From the NCBI RefSeq assembly GCF_017591425.1, contig NW_024467119.1, positions 27,687,001 through 27,751,000 of the forward strand: a stretch of DNA of 64,000 nucleotides, written 5' to 3'. Origin of the DNA: Ochotona curzoniae (Eukaryota; Chordata; Mammalia; Lagomorpha; Ochotonidae). Numbering within the stretch: position 1 is the first letter of the stretch; each line of letters begins with the position of its first letter. Position numbers and translations under genes: made by a program. Shown piece by piece: positions 1-9,684 of this stretch. Below the pieces are notes generated by a model, which was not told the DNA's origin, ran no database searches, and saw nothing but the letters and a program-made list of their open reading frames with translations.

Positions 1-280
1 TAAAGATCTATTTGTTTATTTGAAAGGCAGTTACAAAGAGAGAGAGAGCTTCTTTCTACTGGTTCATTCCCGAAGTGGCTGCAACAGCTGGAGTTGGACC
101 AGGCCAAAGCTAGGAGCCAGGAATTCCATCTGGGTGTCAGGGGTTCAAGCACTGGGCCATCTTTGCTGTTTTCTGACATTGGTAGGAAGTTACTTCAGAA
201 GTGGAGCATCTGGAACTTCAAAAGTTGCCCATATGGAATGCCAGGGAGACATCCACCAGCTGCTGCTATCAAGTTAAAAC
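1..280 (-). mobile_element. lagomorph C-SINE, cut by window edge
   Basis: Minus-strand tRNA-derived SINE. Reading the plus strand it shows the reversed tail (tttgtttatttgaaaggcag), a GA-run, then the body (gaagtggctgcaacagctgg, gggccatctttgctg, catatggaatgccag). It is old, with many substitutions, and the left end of the window truncates its tail. Confidence 0.8.
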
Positions 281-600
281 AACAACAGAAGCAACACTTA
301 CAAAACAGAACACCACAAAAACATAAAACAAAATCCTACACGAACAAGCCCCTGGATTCCATGGTTGATAGACTAATGTTTTCCCATGGTAAATAAGAGA
401 TACATTTGATTTTCTCGTGTAGGGCATACTAAATAACTTGTGTCTAGAATATGATTTTCCTTCGAGGAAGTGTTTTTGTTTTTCCTGATTTTAATTTTAA
501 GTACATCAGCGCAGCTCTGTACTGCATTTGTCTCCAAATAATTGAGAAATTGAGGTGCTTTTTTTCTCCTTAATAAAGGCTGTGTAATGTACAAGTTAAT
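281..600. other. unique AT-rich DNA
   Basis: No recognisable gene or repeat. Short A-rich stretches and stop codons occur in all frames. Confidence 0.5.
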
Positions 601-765
601 ACTAGACTGGAAGTGGGAGAAGTTGGATGCTGAACCTGGATCTGCAACCAAAAAAAAAAATTTTTTTTGCTATTGCTTCATTGCATAACTTCCCCAGTTT
701 TCAGTTTCTTCACCAGTAAAATGACCAAGCTGAAACAGATGGCTTGTCGAGATCAGCTGTAAATA
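600..765 (+). mobile_element. MIR relic
   Basis: Ancient MIR SINE fragment. The core reads like the MIR 'ttccccagttttcagtttcttcaccagtaaaatg' segment, split here only for description: ttccccagttttcagttt then cttcaccagtaaaatg. An A-run followed by a T-run at about 650-668 interrupts it. Confidence 0.5.
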
Positions 766-2400
766 AATAACCTTACATGTTATATGGAATTTTTTTTTTT
801 TGGTGTAGCAAATTTTATGTATCTTACAGTGTTGCTGTGTCTTCCGCTATTCAACCAGGAAGGATGTAAAGAAAGAAGCAGTAGAAAATGAGCAATACTG
901 ATGTCAAGTCAGTTTATACTCTGAATCCAACCAAGGCTTTCCTTATCTATCCTTCAGCACAGGTGGAATACTTGTCCACACCCACTGCAGGGAGAAAGGT
1001 GCCTGCCGTTCCTGCTGTGTTTGTGCAGCTCACGCCAGCCTTGGAGAGAGGATCAGGCCCATTGCAGGCTGAAGCATGATCGTCCTTGTTGCATCACCAG
1101 ACTGTGATTCGAAAGCTCTGGATTTCCATCCTCCTTTACCACTGAGTATTTGGTGAACTTGAAAAAGCCACTTTTTAACTTTTAGTTTTCTGCACTTTCA
1201 TTTCTGGTTTTTAAATCATTGTTTCTTTTGTTATGGGTGCTTATACATGATAGAATCATGTTTTCAAAGCAGCGTGTCCTTCTGTCCCCCGCTGGAAAAA
1301 TCTGATTATTTTAAAAACAGACTTGGCAGCCTGTTAGGTTGCAGATGATGCTTTTGACAGAGCAGTTAAGGCAGCAAGCCATGGTGCGAGGTGCTACCCA
1401 GCTGCCTTAGCTTTAGCATTTTACTTTTCTTGCTGTTGGAAAGTCTATTTTACAGGAGGTTATTGGTCCAGCAGCAATGCTCATAAGCTTTAGAGAGGGT
1501 ACATTTCTGACCATGTGAGTTCTCTAATTATGATGACAAATGACTGAATTCCAATTAGAGTACCCAGAAAGGGAAAGTTGTCAGACTCTTGGGAGCATCC
1601 CAGTGGACTCCACAGGATCCTAGGACAAAAATGCAGGGGGCTGTGCAGCGAGGAGCCAGGGCCCTGGTGCAGCCCTGTTTCCCACAGGCTCTCAGCGGAG
1701 TGCCTTTCTTTGCTTGTTGGTCTCATTCTTCTCTGTCTCTTTGGGAACTAACTGTATTCACACAATGCAGAGGCTTGGTTAACCACTGCCTCTCAACCTT
1801 TCTCAGAGAAAGGGTACCTCCTAAATTCCTAGTCTCAGATTTCCTGGAACAGGATGATTCTTTAGTCAGATGCTCCTGGTCCAGTTGTAACTTAGGACAG
1901 GGACACTTTAAAGCTCTGCATTGGCTGTCTTTGTTTCAAAGAAGGTTTTCTGAAAAGAATTTAATAATACTTCTTCAGGTGTGTTTGCTTTCTAAATTGG
2001 GATCATAGATGGAGCTAAAGTTGGGTTTCCCAAATTGCATACAAGTGAAGTCTTCTGATCCAGTATACCAAGAAAAATGAAAAAGATGCAGGGAAAGAAT
2101 TGGAAATTGAAAGACATGATTTTACAATTCACAAAATGAAAAAAAAAAGAAGCCATCTTGCTGTAGAGGAAGAAGACAAAATAGCAAATATCTATTTCTA
2201 AAATAGCAGTATTACAAAGAATAGATAAGGCAAGCGAAAGAAAAGCTTGAATTTTCCTTTTAGAAAAAGAAGATCACACCAAAGCAGAATACACCATAAC
2301 GTTTAACATTCCCACCTCAGCCGCCAGTTAGGATTCTGTAAAAATAAAGGTTTTCTCTGTGCACTTGACTTTGTTCAAAGCCTGGCATTCTGACTCAGCT
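766..2400. other. unique DNA, no gene seen
   Basis: Mixed-composition DNA without a convincing exon. A 139-codon plus frame at 1589-2008 (MGASQWTPQDPRTK...) has no family features, codon pattern or splice context, and I treat it as chance. A-rich patches occur at 2140-2150. Confidence 0.45.
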
Positions 2401-2404
2401 CCTG

Positions 2405-2748
2405 TGTGCCCCCCCCTTTTTTTTTTCCCTTTTCTTCTTCTCCTTCTTTATCTCCATCTCCTGAGTTACAGAGACAGAAATGGTGAAAGGTCTTCTATCT
2501 CTGGTTTACCACAGAAGTGGCCATTAATGGCCAGAGCTGAGCCAGTCAGAGCCAGAAGATTCCTTCAGGTCTCCTACGTCAGTGGCAGGAGCCCAAGCAC
2601 TTGGGCCACCTGTGCTGCTTTTCCCAGGCCATTGACAGGTAGCTGGAGCAAAGATGGGGCAGCCCCAGAACATACGCTGGTGGCCCTAAGGAATGCCTGA
2701 CCTGGCATTTGGTGACTTTACTCACTGCGTTACAGTGCTAGCCCTGAC
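2405..2748 (-). mobile_element. C-SINE with internal 3'-side insertion
   Basis: Starts with a C/T-run tail and reaches the 5' end at gttacagtgctagccctg. About 25 extra bases at 2688-2715 (cctgacctggcatttggtga) separate the normal body from its 5' end, so the copy carries a small rearrangement. Confidence 0.75.
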
Positions 2749-3059
2749 ATTAATTTCTTCATCATGGAAATGTCGTTGATGGTGGCGGTGGCATGGATTT
2801 ATACGAGTTGTGTTCAGAACAGCTCCTAGAACAGCATCATAATCAGGTTTTGAAATGAGCTTATATTATATAATTGCACAGGTGTCTGCTCACTAAATAT
2901 CCGTGGTCCTAAGATTTTGTGATACAAACTGTTGTCTTTGTGTGTGTGTGAGTAAAGAGCTTGGACAGCTACTTGAGACCTTCATGGAGGCTAATATTGG
3001 TACTGTTGATGAAGAATAATTTGAAGTCAGTCAGTGTGTTAGCTATTTGATTGCTCTGT

Positions 3060-3450
3060 ATATTCATTTACTAGGGTTACTAAAACAAAGCGCTATAAAC
3101 TTTGTTACATAAACTGCAGAAATATGTGCTGTTAGAGTCATCCAGATATTGGCTTTGGGTAGGTCATCACCTTCTGTGACCTGCAAGGGATGGATTTCTT
3201 CCAGTCGTCTCTTCTGGGATTGTCCATGGCCATCTTTTCCCCATCTCTCTTCACAGCCTCACTCTCTCTTCAGAGCCTCATCCATCCACCCTCCTCTGCC
3301 TGAATCTCCCCTTTCTGAAAGACCTCCATAAGTCATATTCAGTTAGGGCCCACTCTAGTGATCCCAGTTTCACTTGATTTTCTTTCCAGGTTAGTAAAGG
3401 TCTTCTCTCAAAAGGAAGTCCCATTTTAAGCTACTGGAGATCAGAATTTA
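3060..3450 (-). mobile_element. MLT1-like (MaLR) LTR relic
   Basis: The plus strand shows the reversed MLT1 signature: a 'ctagggttactaaaacaaag' start, then ataaactgcagaaatatg, cagcctcactctc, and a 'gggcccactctagtgatccc' segment towards the end. These long terminal repeats belong to old non-coding MaLR retroelements. No internal or coding part is seen. Confidence 0.5.
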
Positions 3451-3830
3451 AATGTGAGTTTAAATTACCTCTCTGTTTTGCAGGTCCCCAGCCTCAGGCT
3501 CTCTTCCAAAACACACTCAGCATGTGTGCTAGGATGGAAATGTGCACTGAAAGTCCTGGGGAGGATCTACTTCTGGGTCCCTGGCATGGTTTTTTACCAC
3601 TGCTGCCTTTGAGTGGGCTGTTTACCTGAAGCCTGCCACAGCTGCGTGCTTGATGGGGCTTTACAGCAGCACAGCCCATAATGGAGCAGAAACATCCGTG
3701 AAAGCAAGCTCCTGGGAAGAGGGAAAGCAAGAGGAAAGGCCTCTTTTTTATTTATTTTTTTATGAAGGCTTAGGGAAATGAATAATAGTTTTATTATTAG
3801 ATTTTAGGTTTTAGAGTCTATAAGAAAAAT
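3451..3830. other. unique DNA
   Basis: No recognisable feature. An A/T-rich patch lies at 3745-3765. Confidence 0.4.
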
Positions 3831-3832
3831 AT

Positions 3833-4112
3833 TGTGAGCCAGTGTTGTGGCACAGTGGGATAAATCTCTACTTCGCTGGCATTCCATACTGAAGGCTGGT
3901 TCAGGTCTGTTCCACTTCTGATCCAGCTGCCTGCCAGTGTGCCTGAGGAGATGGCTGAGTATGACCCTAGAACTCAGACCCTTGCCACCCCTGTGGCATG
4001 GAGTTGTTGAGACTGTCTGGGGATTGCACCACTAGATGGAAGATCTCTCTTTCCCTGTCCCCCTCTCTCTGTGCTTCTCTCTTGCTCTGCCTCTCAAATA
4101 AGTAAGTAAATA
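3833..4112 (+). mobile_element. C-SINE
   Basis: Plus-strand copy from gagccagtgttgtggcacag to a tail of CT-rich sequence and ctcaaataagtaagtaaa. It runs straight into a TA microsatellite that probably grew out of the tail. Confidence 0.8.
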
Positions 4113-4166
4113 TATATATATATGCTTATTATATATATTTATTATATATTTACACACATATATATA
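4109..4166. repeat. TA-rich microsatellite
   Basis: Alternating TA tracts with ttatta interruptions between two adjacent plus-strand SINEs. Confidence 0.8.
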
Positions 4167-4189
4167 GCATACATTTTAAAATAGTGTTG

Positions 4190-4505
4190 GATGGGACTGG
4201 TACAGTGGCTCAACAGGCTCATCCTCTTGTCTGCAGCTCTCGCATCCCATATAGGTGCCAATTGGAGTCCTGGATGTTCCACTTCTGATTCAGCTCCCTG
4301 CTTAGGGATTGGGAAGGCAGTGGACAATGGCGTGAGTCTCTGGGCCCTCGTGCTCCCATTGGAGAGCCTGAAGAGGTTCTGTGTAGTCTCATCTCTGGCT
4401 GATATGGCCATTTGGGGAGTGAAACAGCAGATGGAGGATGTGTCTCTCTGATTCTCCTCTCTGTAAGTCTCTTTTAGATCAAGATGGATAAATTTTTAAA
4501 AATAG
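4190..4505 (+). mobile_element. C-SINE
   Basis: Second plus copy in tandem with the preceding one: gggactggtacagtggctca, catcccatataggtgccaat, and a CT-rich 3' region ending in ataaatttttaaaaa. Confidence 0.82.
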
Positions 4506-5175
4506 TGTTGTATGTTTTATGATTAAAAAAATATGTCCCAGAAATGGAAGACTGCATAGAATATTCTTTATAAAAACATGTATTGGGAGAGTTTAAAAAC
4601 TTAAGGCAGGCAAGAGGCTCAAGAAAATATAAAATGGCAAAATCCAAAGTATAAATGCTTTTATAATCAGAAAAACATTCATAAATAAAATAGCATTACT
4701 ACCTAAAGCTTTAGCGTTTTTAAATTTAATTACATTTTCCTTAATTTCACAAAATGATGCTTAAAATTTAGGACTGAGAAGCACCGCTCATGTCTATTGT
4801 TTTGATCATCATTTTATCCCCTGTGAAAGTTTTCCTTTATGTATGCTGCTGGTTTATTGGATGGAGCCTGGAGTTTCTATTCCCACGTCGTTGAATTGAT
4901 TTTCAGCATTGAATAGAATATCCCTTAGTTGGCACTTCAGTTTTGTGTAGGGGACACATTATGCATCAGTTTTTATTGGTAGTAAAACAGATAAAAGAAT
5001 AAAGAATAGCATGTGTAACATGTGTAAAGTCCTAAACTTACTATTATTTTTTTGTTTGTTTCAATCATGGTTTATTGCTTATTTTGTTTGCCCTAGGACG
5101 GATTTCCTAAACTTCTCTTATTTCCCAATCTATAAAACGTCTTTATTAATAATACTCCTGAAAGTGTTGAGGGAT
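4506..5175. other. AT-rich unique DNA
   Basis: Nothing identifiable. High A+T, with short homopolymers and no long frame. Confidence 0.4.
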
Positions 5176-5177
5176 TG

Positions 5178-5550
5178 GTCTTAGTTCGTTTCCTGATGCT
5201 GTAACTGAATATCACCAACTGGGTAGTTTATAAAGGAAGGAGGAGGATTTGGTGTTTGGTTCTGAAGGCTGGGAAGTTGACCATTTGGCAGTTTTATTTG
5301 GCGAGGTCCTAAGCAAGCCCAGCTGGAAGACTGTGCAAGTCCCAGGGTGGCTGAGGACATTATCACGAGGTGTCCTTCCTCTTACAAGGCTGCAGTCCCA
5401 TGAATTAGGGATCCCATGCTATGGCTTCGTTCAACCATTGTCACTTAACAGAGAGCATAGTCAAGTATGTCTCTGCCTTCTCAGGACCTCACAGTGGGGA
5501 CTGAATTTCAGCATGTGTTTTGGTGAGGATATTTAAGCCATAGAAGAATT
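5178..5550 (-). mobile_element. MLT1-like (MaLR) LTR relic
   Basis: Reversed MLT1 hallmarks: cgtttcctgatgctgtaact, accaactgggtagtttataa, ggttctgaaggctgggaagt, atgaattagggatcccatgc and a terminal ttaagccatagaag. Non-coding; the frame at 5249-5536 lies wholly inside it. Confidence 0.6.
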
Positions 5551-7849
5551 AAATGTGATCACACTTTGAAAGGGTTTAACACCACGCCTGAGACATAATG
5601 GCTAAAAGTTAAATTTGTGTTAGCTGCCTGACATTTGTTGGCATAAGTGTGAACCTTGTGTCTGATATTTGAAGGTTGGAACAAACAAAATAATGTCCAC
5701 AGCTAATGATTTTACATTATATATGAAAATATACGTACATATATCCCTTCATGTTAATTGATTGATTACACATTTTACTAATTACTGCTTTTACGTTTTG
5801 TAGAATATAGTTTACAGAAAGGGATGTGATTCAGATATTGACTCAAAGGAGGGGGGAAGGGAAAAAAGGAAATGCATGGGTCTGAGGAAGTGTTTTATAG
5901 TTGCTAAATACATCTTGAAAAGTCACAAGCACCAGGATGCTTGATAACCACTCAGCACTGCTTTCTGCTTTTCGTTTTGTTTTGACAAGAGGGAGAAGTT
6001 TGCGGGCGAGGGCTGGCCCTTCTCTTCATGGTCCTGTGAAGGACATGTCTTGCTGGTGGTGTGGTCCCTATGTCCCTGTGGGTGAGCCTTGTGCATGCCT
6101 CACTGTCAGGGAGAACTCTCCTCCAAGACAACTCTGTTTTTCAGGCTGTGAGAAGGGATTCTGAGTACTTAGTAGCTGCCTAAGAGAGCTCCAGGATTGA
6201 AGAGGAAGTTTCCCAATCACAAACATTTTGCCCCTATCGTGGTTAGGTGTCAACTCTGCGTTTCCCCGGGCACTGTTTGGGTAAATGAAAATGAGGCAAA
6301 GACTGTGGGTCTCTCTGAGGGTCTGTAATCTGAAAGTGTTCCACGCAGTAAAAAAGGAAGATGGGAGATCTGAAATCCAAGCTCTTGAGCTCTTCTGGCT
6401 CCTTTGTGTGTACTAGAATCATAGATTTGAAAGTAAAGATTCAGTATTTTTTTGACCAAATAAAGGATTTTTGTAAGTAGGCCCATATGCTGCATGAAAA
6501 TCTGAGTGAAGGGATTACCTGATTTTTCAAAACATGTGGGGGAAATTATGATTCTTCTTCATTTTTGTCTTTTTTAACATAATTATTTTGAGTTCTGTTA
6601 AAAAACTAGGATTTTTGGTTCTTTCTCCCTCAAATAGCTGACGTTATTTGTCATGGTCTCCCTCTTTCTCGTCTCCCTTTCTTTCACTTTTTTTCTGCTC
6701 CACCTAATAATGAGTGATCTTTCAATTCAGTTCTTTTATGTTTGGTTTCATTACATATTTTGTAAGAAAGCAAATCACTTACTCTCCGTTCATGGTACAG
6801 GAACTGATTCTTTCTTTAAAAGATCCCAAGCTGTTTCTTAACTATATAATTACCTCATCCAAAAAATGTTTTTAAAAAGCCCATAGGCATGAATGTTTAT
6901 AGTCACTTCTGAGCTGGTCATGATTCAAAAAGAAGCTTCTGCGAACAGTTTTTTTTTTTTGTCATTATATTCTTCCAATGTATTAAATAACCCCAATGCT
7001 TTGCTGTGTGTTATTGGGCATTCAGGAATAAAACCTTCCTTTTGTAGTTAAGACTTATTGAAAGAAATCTTTTTACAAAATTTGATAAGAAAGCAAGCCA
7101 TGCCTTACAGTTTATTGTGGGGATCCTGCTGTAAATTTAGCTGGCTTTGGGTATTTTTATTTAGGCTTATTCTAATTTGTTCTGTTCTTTATATTATTTA
7201 TTTTTATGTTTTTGTTTTCATGCACCTAGTACAGAATTGTCTGCCTGAATGAATCCAGTTTTATAATGTAATGGATACATACGAATCAGCTGCCTTCACT
7301 TGAATGATAGCTAATGATAGTAACTCTAGGCTTAAGTTGTGATGCTGATGTTTGTTCCTAGAAGAAAAGCTAGTCATAATTTCATGTACCCTTATAATCT
7401 AACTTGAGTAATAACCCATTCTAAGATTGGCAGTTAGCACTTGGTCGTCCATTGAAAATTTATTTCTAAAGGGGAAGAATATTATCTAGCATCTACAAAC
7501 AAGGGGGAAACTTGTATCCTTCAATGTATCCTTCCCCCAGGATTTAATATGTAACATTATATTTAAAAAATTGTAAGTATACAGAGACTTTTAATAAGTA
7601 ATGTTGTAAACAGTCAGATAGCTTCAAGTTTGACTTAACAGTTACCAGTAATTTGTCACAATAATTTAATGTGCCAAAGTACATTTCAGGAACAGGAATG
7701 TGGCATTGCTGAGATATTTGCTTTGTGACATTTAGCGCCTTCAGCATGTGTCCCCCAGAAATAAGTACTTTTTTTGTTAACATGACCACAATATTAGCAT
7801 ATGTAAGAAAGTGTAACTCTATACAGTCAAGTTAAATCCAACTCAATGT
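5551..7849. other. unique AT-rich DNA, no gene seen
   Basis: Over 2 kb without a recognised element. Frames up to 81 codons are short and low in complexity. T-runs occur near 6950 and 6430-6460. Confidence 0.4.
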
Positions 7850-8030
7850 AGGGATTTATTTATTCAACTTGAAAGTCAGAAATACAGAATATGGCCAGGG
7901 CGGAGTTGTTGTGAAGCTGGGAGTCAGGAACTTCTTCCTGGTCTCCTGCTTGGGCACCAGGACCCAAGGACTTGGCCACCTTCTTCTTTCCTGGGTGCTT
8001 TAGCAGGGGGCTGGATCATTGCACTCTCTT
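7850..8030 (-). mobile_element. C-SINE fragment
   Basis: Tail-side and central part of a minus copy (ttatttattcaacttgaaag, gccaccttcttctttcctgg). It lacks the tRNA-like 5' end, so it is truncated or eroded. Confidence 0.65.
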
Positions 8031-8233
8031 CTTCCTGTTTTTCAAATGATGGCTATTTGAAGAGTGTGCAGAAACAATTTTTTATAAAGAATTATTCAAG
8101 GGCAGTTTTGAAGCCATGGTCTTAATATTTGGAGCCATTATCTTTAGCTGCATCTATATGCATTATAATGATTGTGTAAGTTCTGTGGTGGGAAAAACGT
8201 TCATAATTGGAAGATTTTACATTAAAATCCTGT

Positions 8234-8505
8234 TTCAGGGCAGTCATTTGGCTTAGAGGTTAAAATGCCTGCATCTCATTTCAGCGTGTCTGTGTTCAGT
8301 ATCCAGTCCTGACTCCTGGCTTCTTGCTAATGCAGACCTTGGGTGGGAGTGATGATGACACAAAGAATCGGGTCCCAGCAGCCAGATGTCAGACTGAGTT
8401 CCCAGCTATGTTCCTATGTTGCCACGGGCATTTGGGCAGTGGAGCAGCACATGGGAAGTCTGTCTATCTCTGACTCTCCAGTTAAAGTGAACAAGAAAAC
8501 CCATT
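8234..8505 (+). mobile_element. C-SINE, diverged
   Basis: Plus copy (gggcagtcatttggcttaga ... gccacgggcatttgggcagt ... ctctgactctccagttaaag). It is strongly diverged and lost part of its middle. Confidence 0.65.
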
Positions 8506-8589
8506 TCAACTCACCAGCTAAGTAACCTCATTCAAATACCTAAGCCTCCCACTTGGTGTCTTCCTCCTTTGTGGTAGGGAAGTAGTTTA

Positions 8590-8790
8590 GTGTAGGGGAG
8601 AGAGCAGAGGCATTAGAGTAAGACAGACCTGTCTAAGAGCCTGCTTTTTCCAGTTGCTAGCTTTTCACTTTGAACTTCCTAACATTTCCTATTCTCATTG
8701 TTCTCACTTGTAGAAATGTATTGATAGTATCTACCTCATGTCATTGCTGTTAACAGCTAAAGGGGATAGTTTGTGCAAGCATTGACCTGC
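8590..8790 (+). mobile_element. MIR relic
   Basis: MIR-like order of motifs: ggcattagagtaagacagac, agttgctagcttttcacttt, cttgtagaaatgtattgata, gtatctacctcatgtcattg. Confidence 0.6.
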
Positions 8791-9135
8791 GATCCTCGAT
8801 ACTTGCCATGGGTTCAGATTCTTGCCACAAGATTGTCAATGAGAATCAAGTTCAATGGTCAGATCAATACAAAATCCTCTCATAAAGAATAATAATGTAA
8901 CCAAGTTTTTATAAAAAAAATAGAAATAGAATATGGATATAAAACTATGTTCCTGTTGCTGTTGATTTTTATCTTTTTATCTTGTAGAAATTGGCAGTGT
9001 TAGACTTGGAGACTTGCTGTAACACTATACTGTTGTAATAAGATGGGCAGAAGTGGGCGGGTTGGGGAAGAACTGGGAGAGAGGAAGGGAAGCTGCAGAG
9101 GGGAATCCCTATCTTACAAAACTATATCATGGCAA

Positions 9136-9169
<34 letters not shown>

Positions 9170-9290
9170 TAGAAAAAAGGAAACCTACAATGATTCAGAT
9201 ATCTAAGAAATATTGTAAATACTAAGAAAAAATGTTTTAGAAATCTGTTTCTAAGAAAATACAACTAATAATTAAGTATAAGAATGTTGC
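8791..9290. other. unique DNA with microsatellite
   Basis: No gene recognised. The plus frame at 9043-9225 is a chance frame across the AAT repeat. Confidence 0.4.
9137..9167. repeat. (AAT)n microsatellite
   Basis: About ten uninterrupted taa/aat units, followed by A-rich sequence. Confidence 0.95.
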
Positions 9291-9291
9291 A

Positions 9292-9330
9292 TGGGGCTGG
9301 CATTGTGCCAGGTAAGCTGCTACTTGGGTG
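9292..9330 (+). mobile_element. C-SINE head fragment
   Basis: Only the first bases of a plus copy remain (ggggctggcattgtgccagg). They abut an inverted SINE body to the right. Confidence 0.5.
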
Positions 9331-9339
9331 CTCACAACT

Positions 9340-9560
9340 GCCAGGGCAGTGCCAAATGGAAGCCAGGAGCTGGAATGCCATCTGGGTGCCCCATGCAGGT
9401 GACAGGGACCTAAGTATTAGGACATTTCCCACTGCTTTCCCAGGGCATTAGCATGGAGCTGGATCAGAAGCAAAGAAACTAAGACTTGAGCCAGCACTTG
9501 GAAAAGGGATGCTAGTATTTTGGGGAAAGCTTAATCCAGTGCTCCACAGCACTTGCTTGC
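9340..9560 (-). mobile_element. C-SINE body fragment (inverted neighbour)
   Basis: Minus-strand body: gaagccaggagctggaatgc, cactgctttcccagggcatt, ccagtgctccacagcac. It lies head-to-head with the plus fragment on its left. Confidence 0.65.
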
Positions 9561-9669
9561 TAGAGCTGAGTTTTGAACCTAGGCACTTTAATGTGGAAGG
9601 AAGCCATCCCAGTTAGCCCTTCAACTTCTAGCTTAAATGCATGTCCTGGTTTTCCCTTTTGATATAACT

Positions 9670-9684
9670 TGTAGGAATTTTTTT
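9670..9684. repeat. target-site duplication, left copy
   Basis: TGTAGGAATTTTTTT. It matches 12655-12669 with one mismatch and brackets the 3-kb insertion. Confidence 0.75.
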
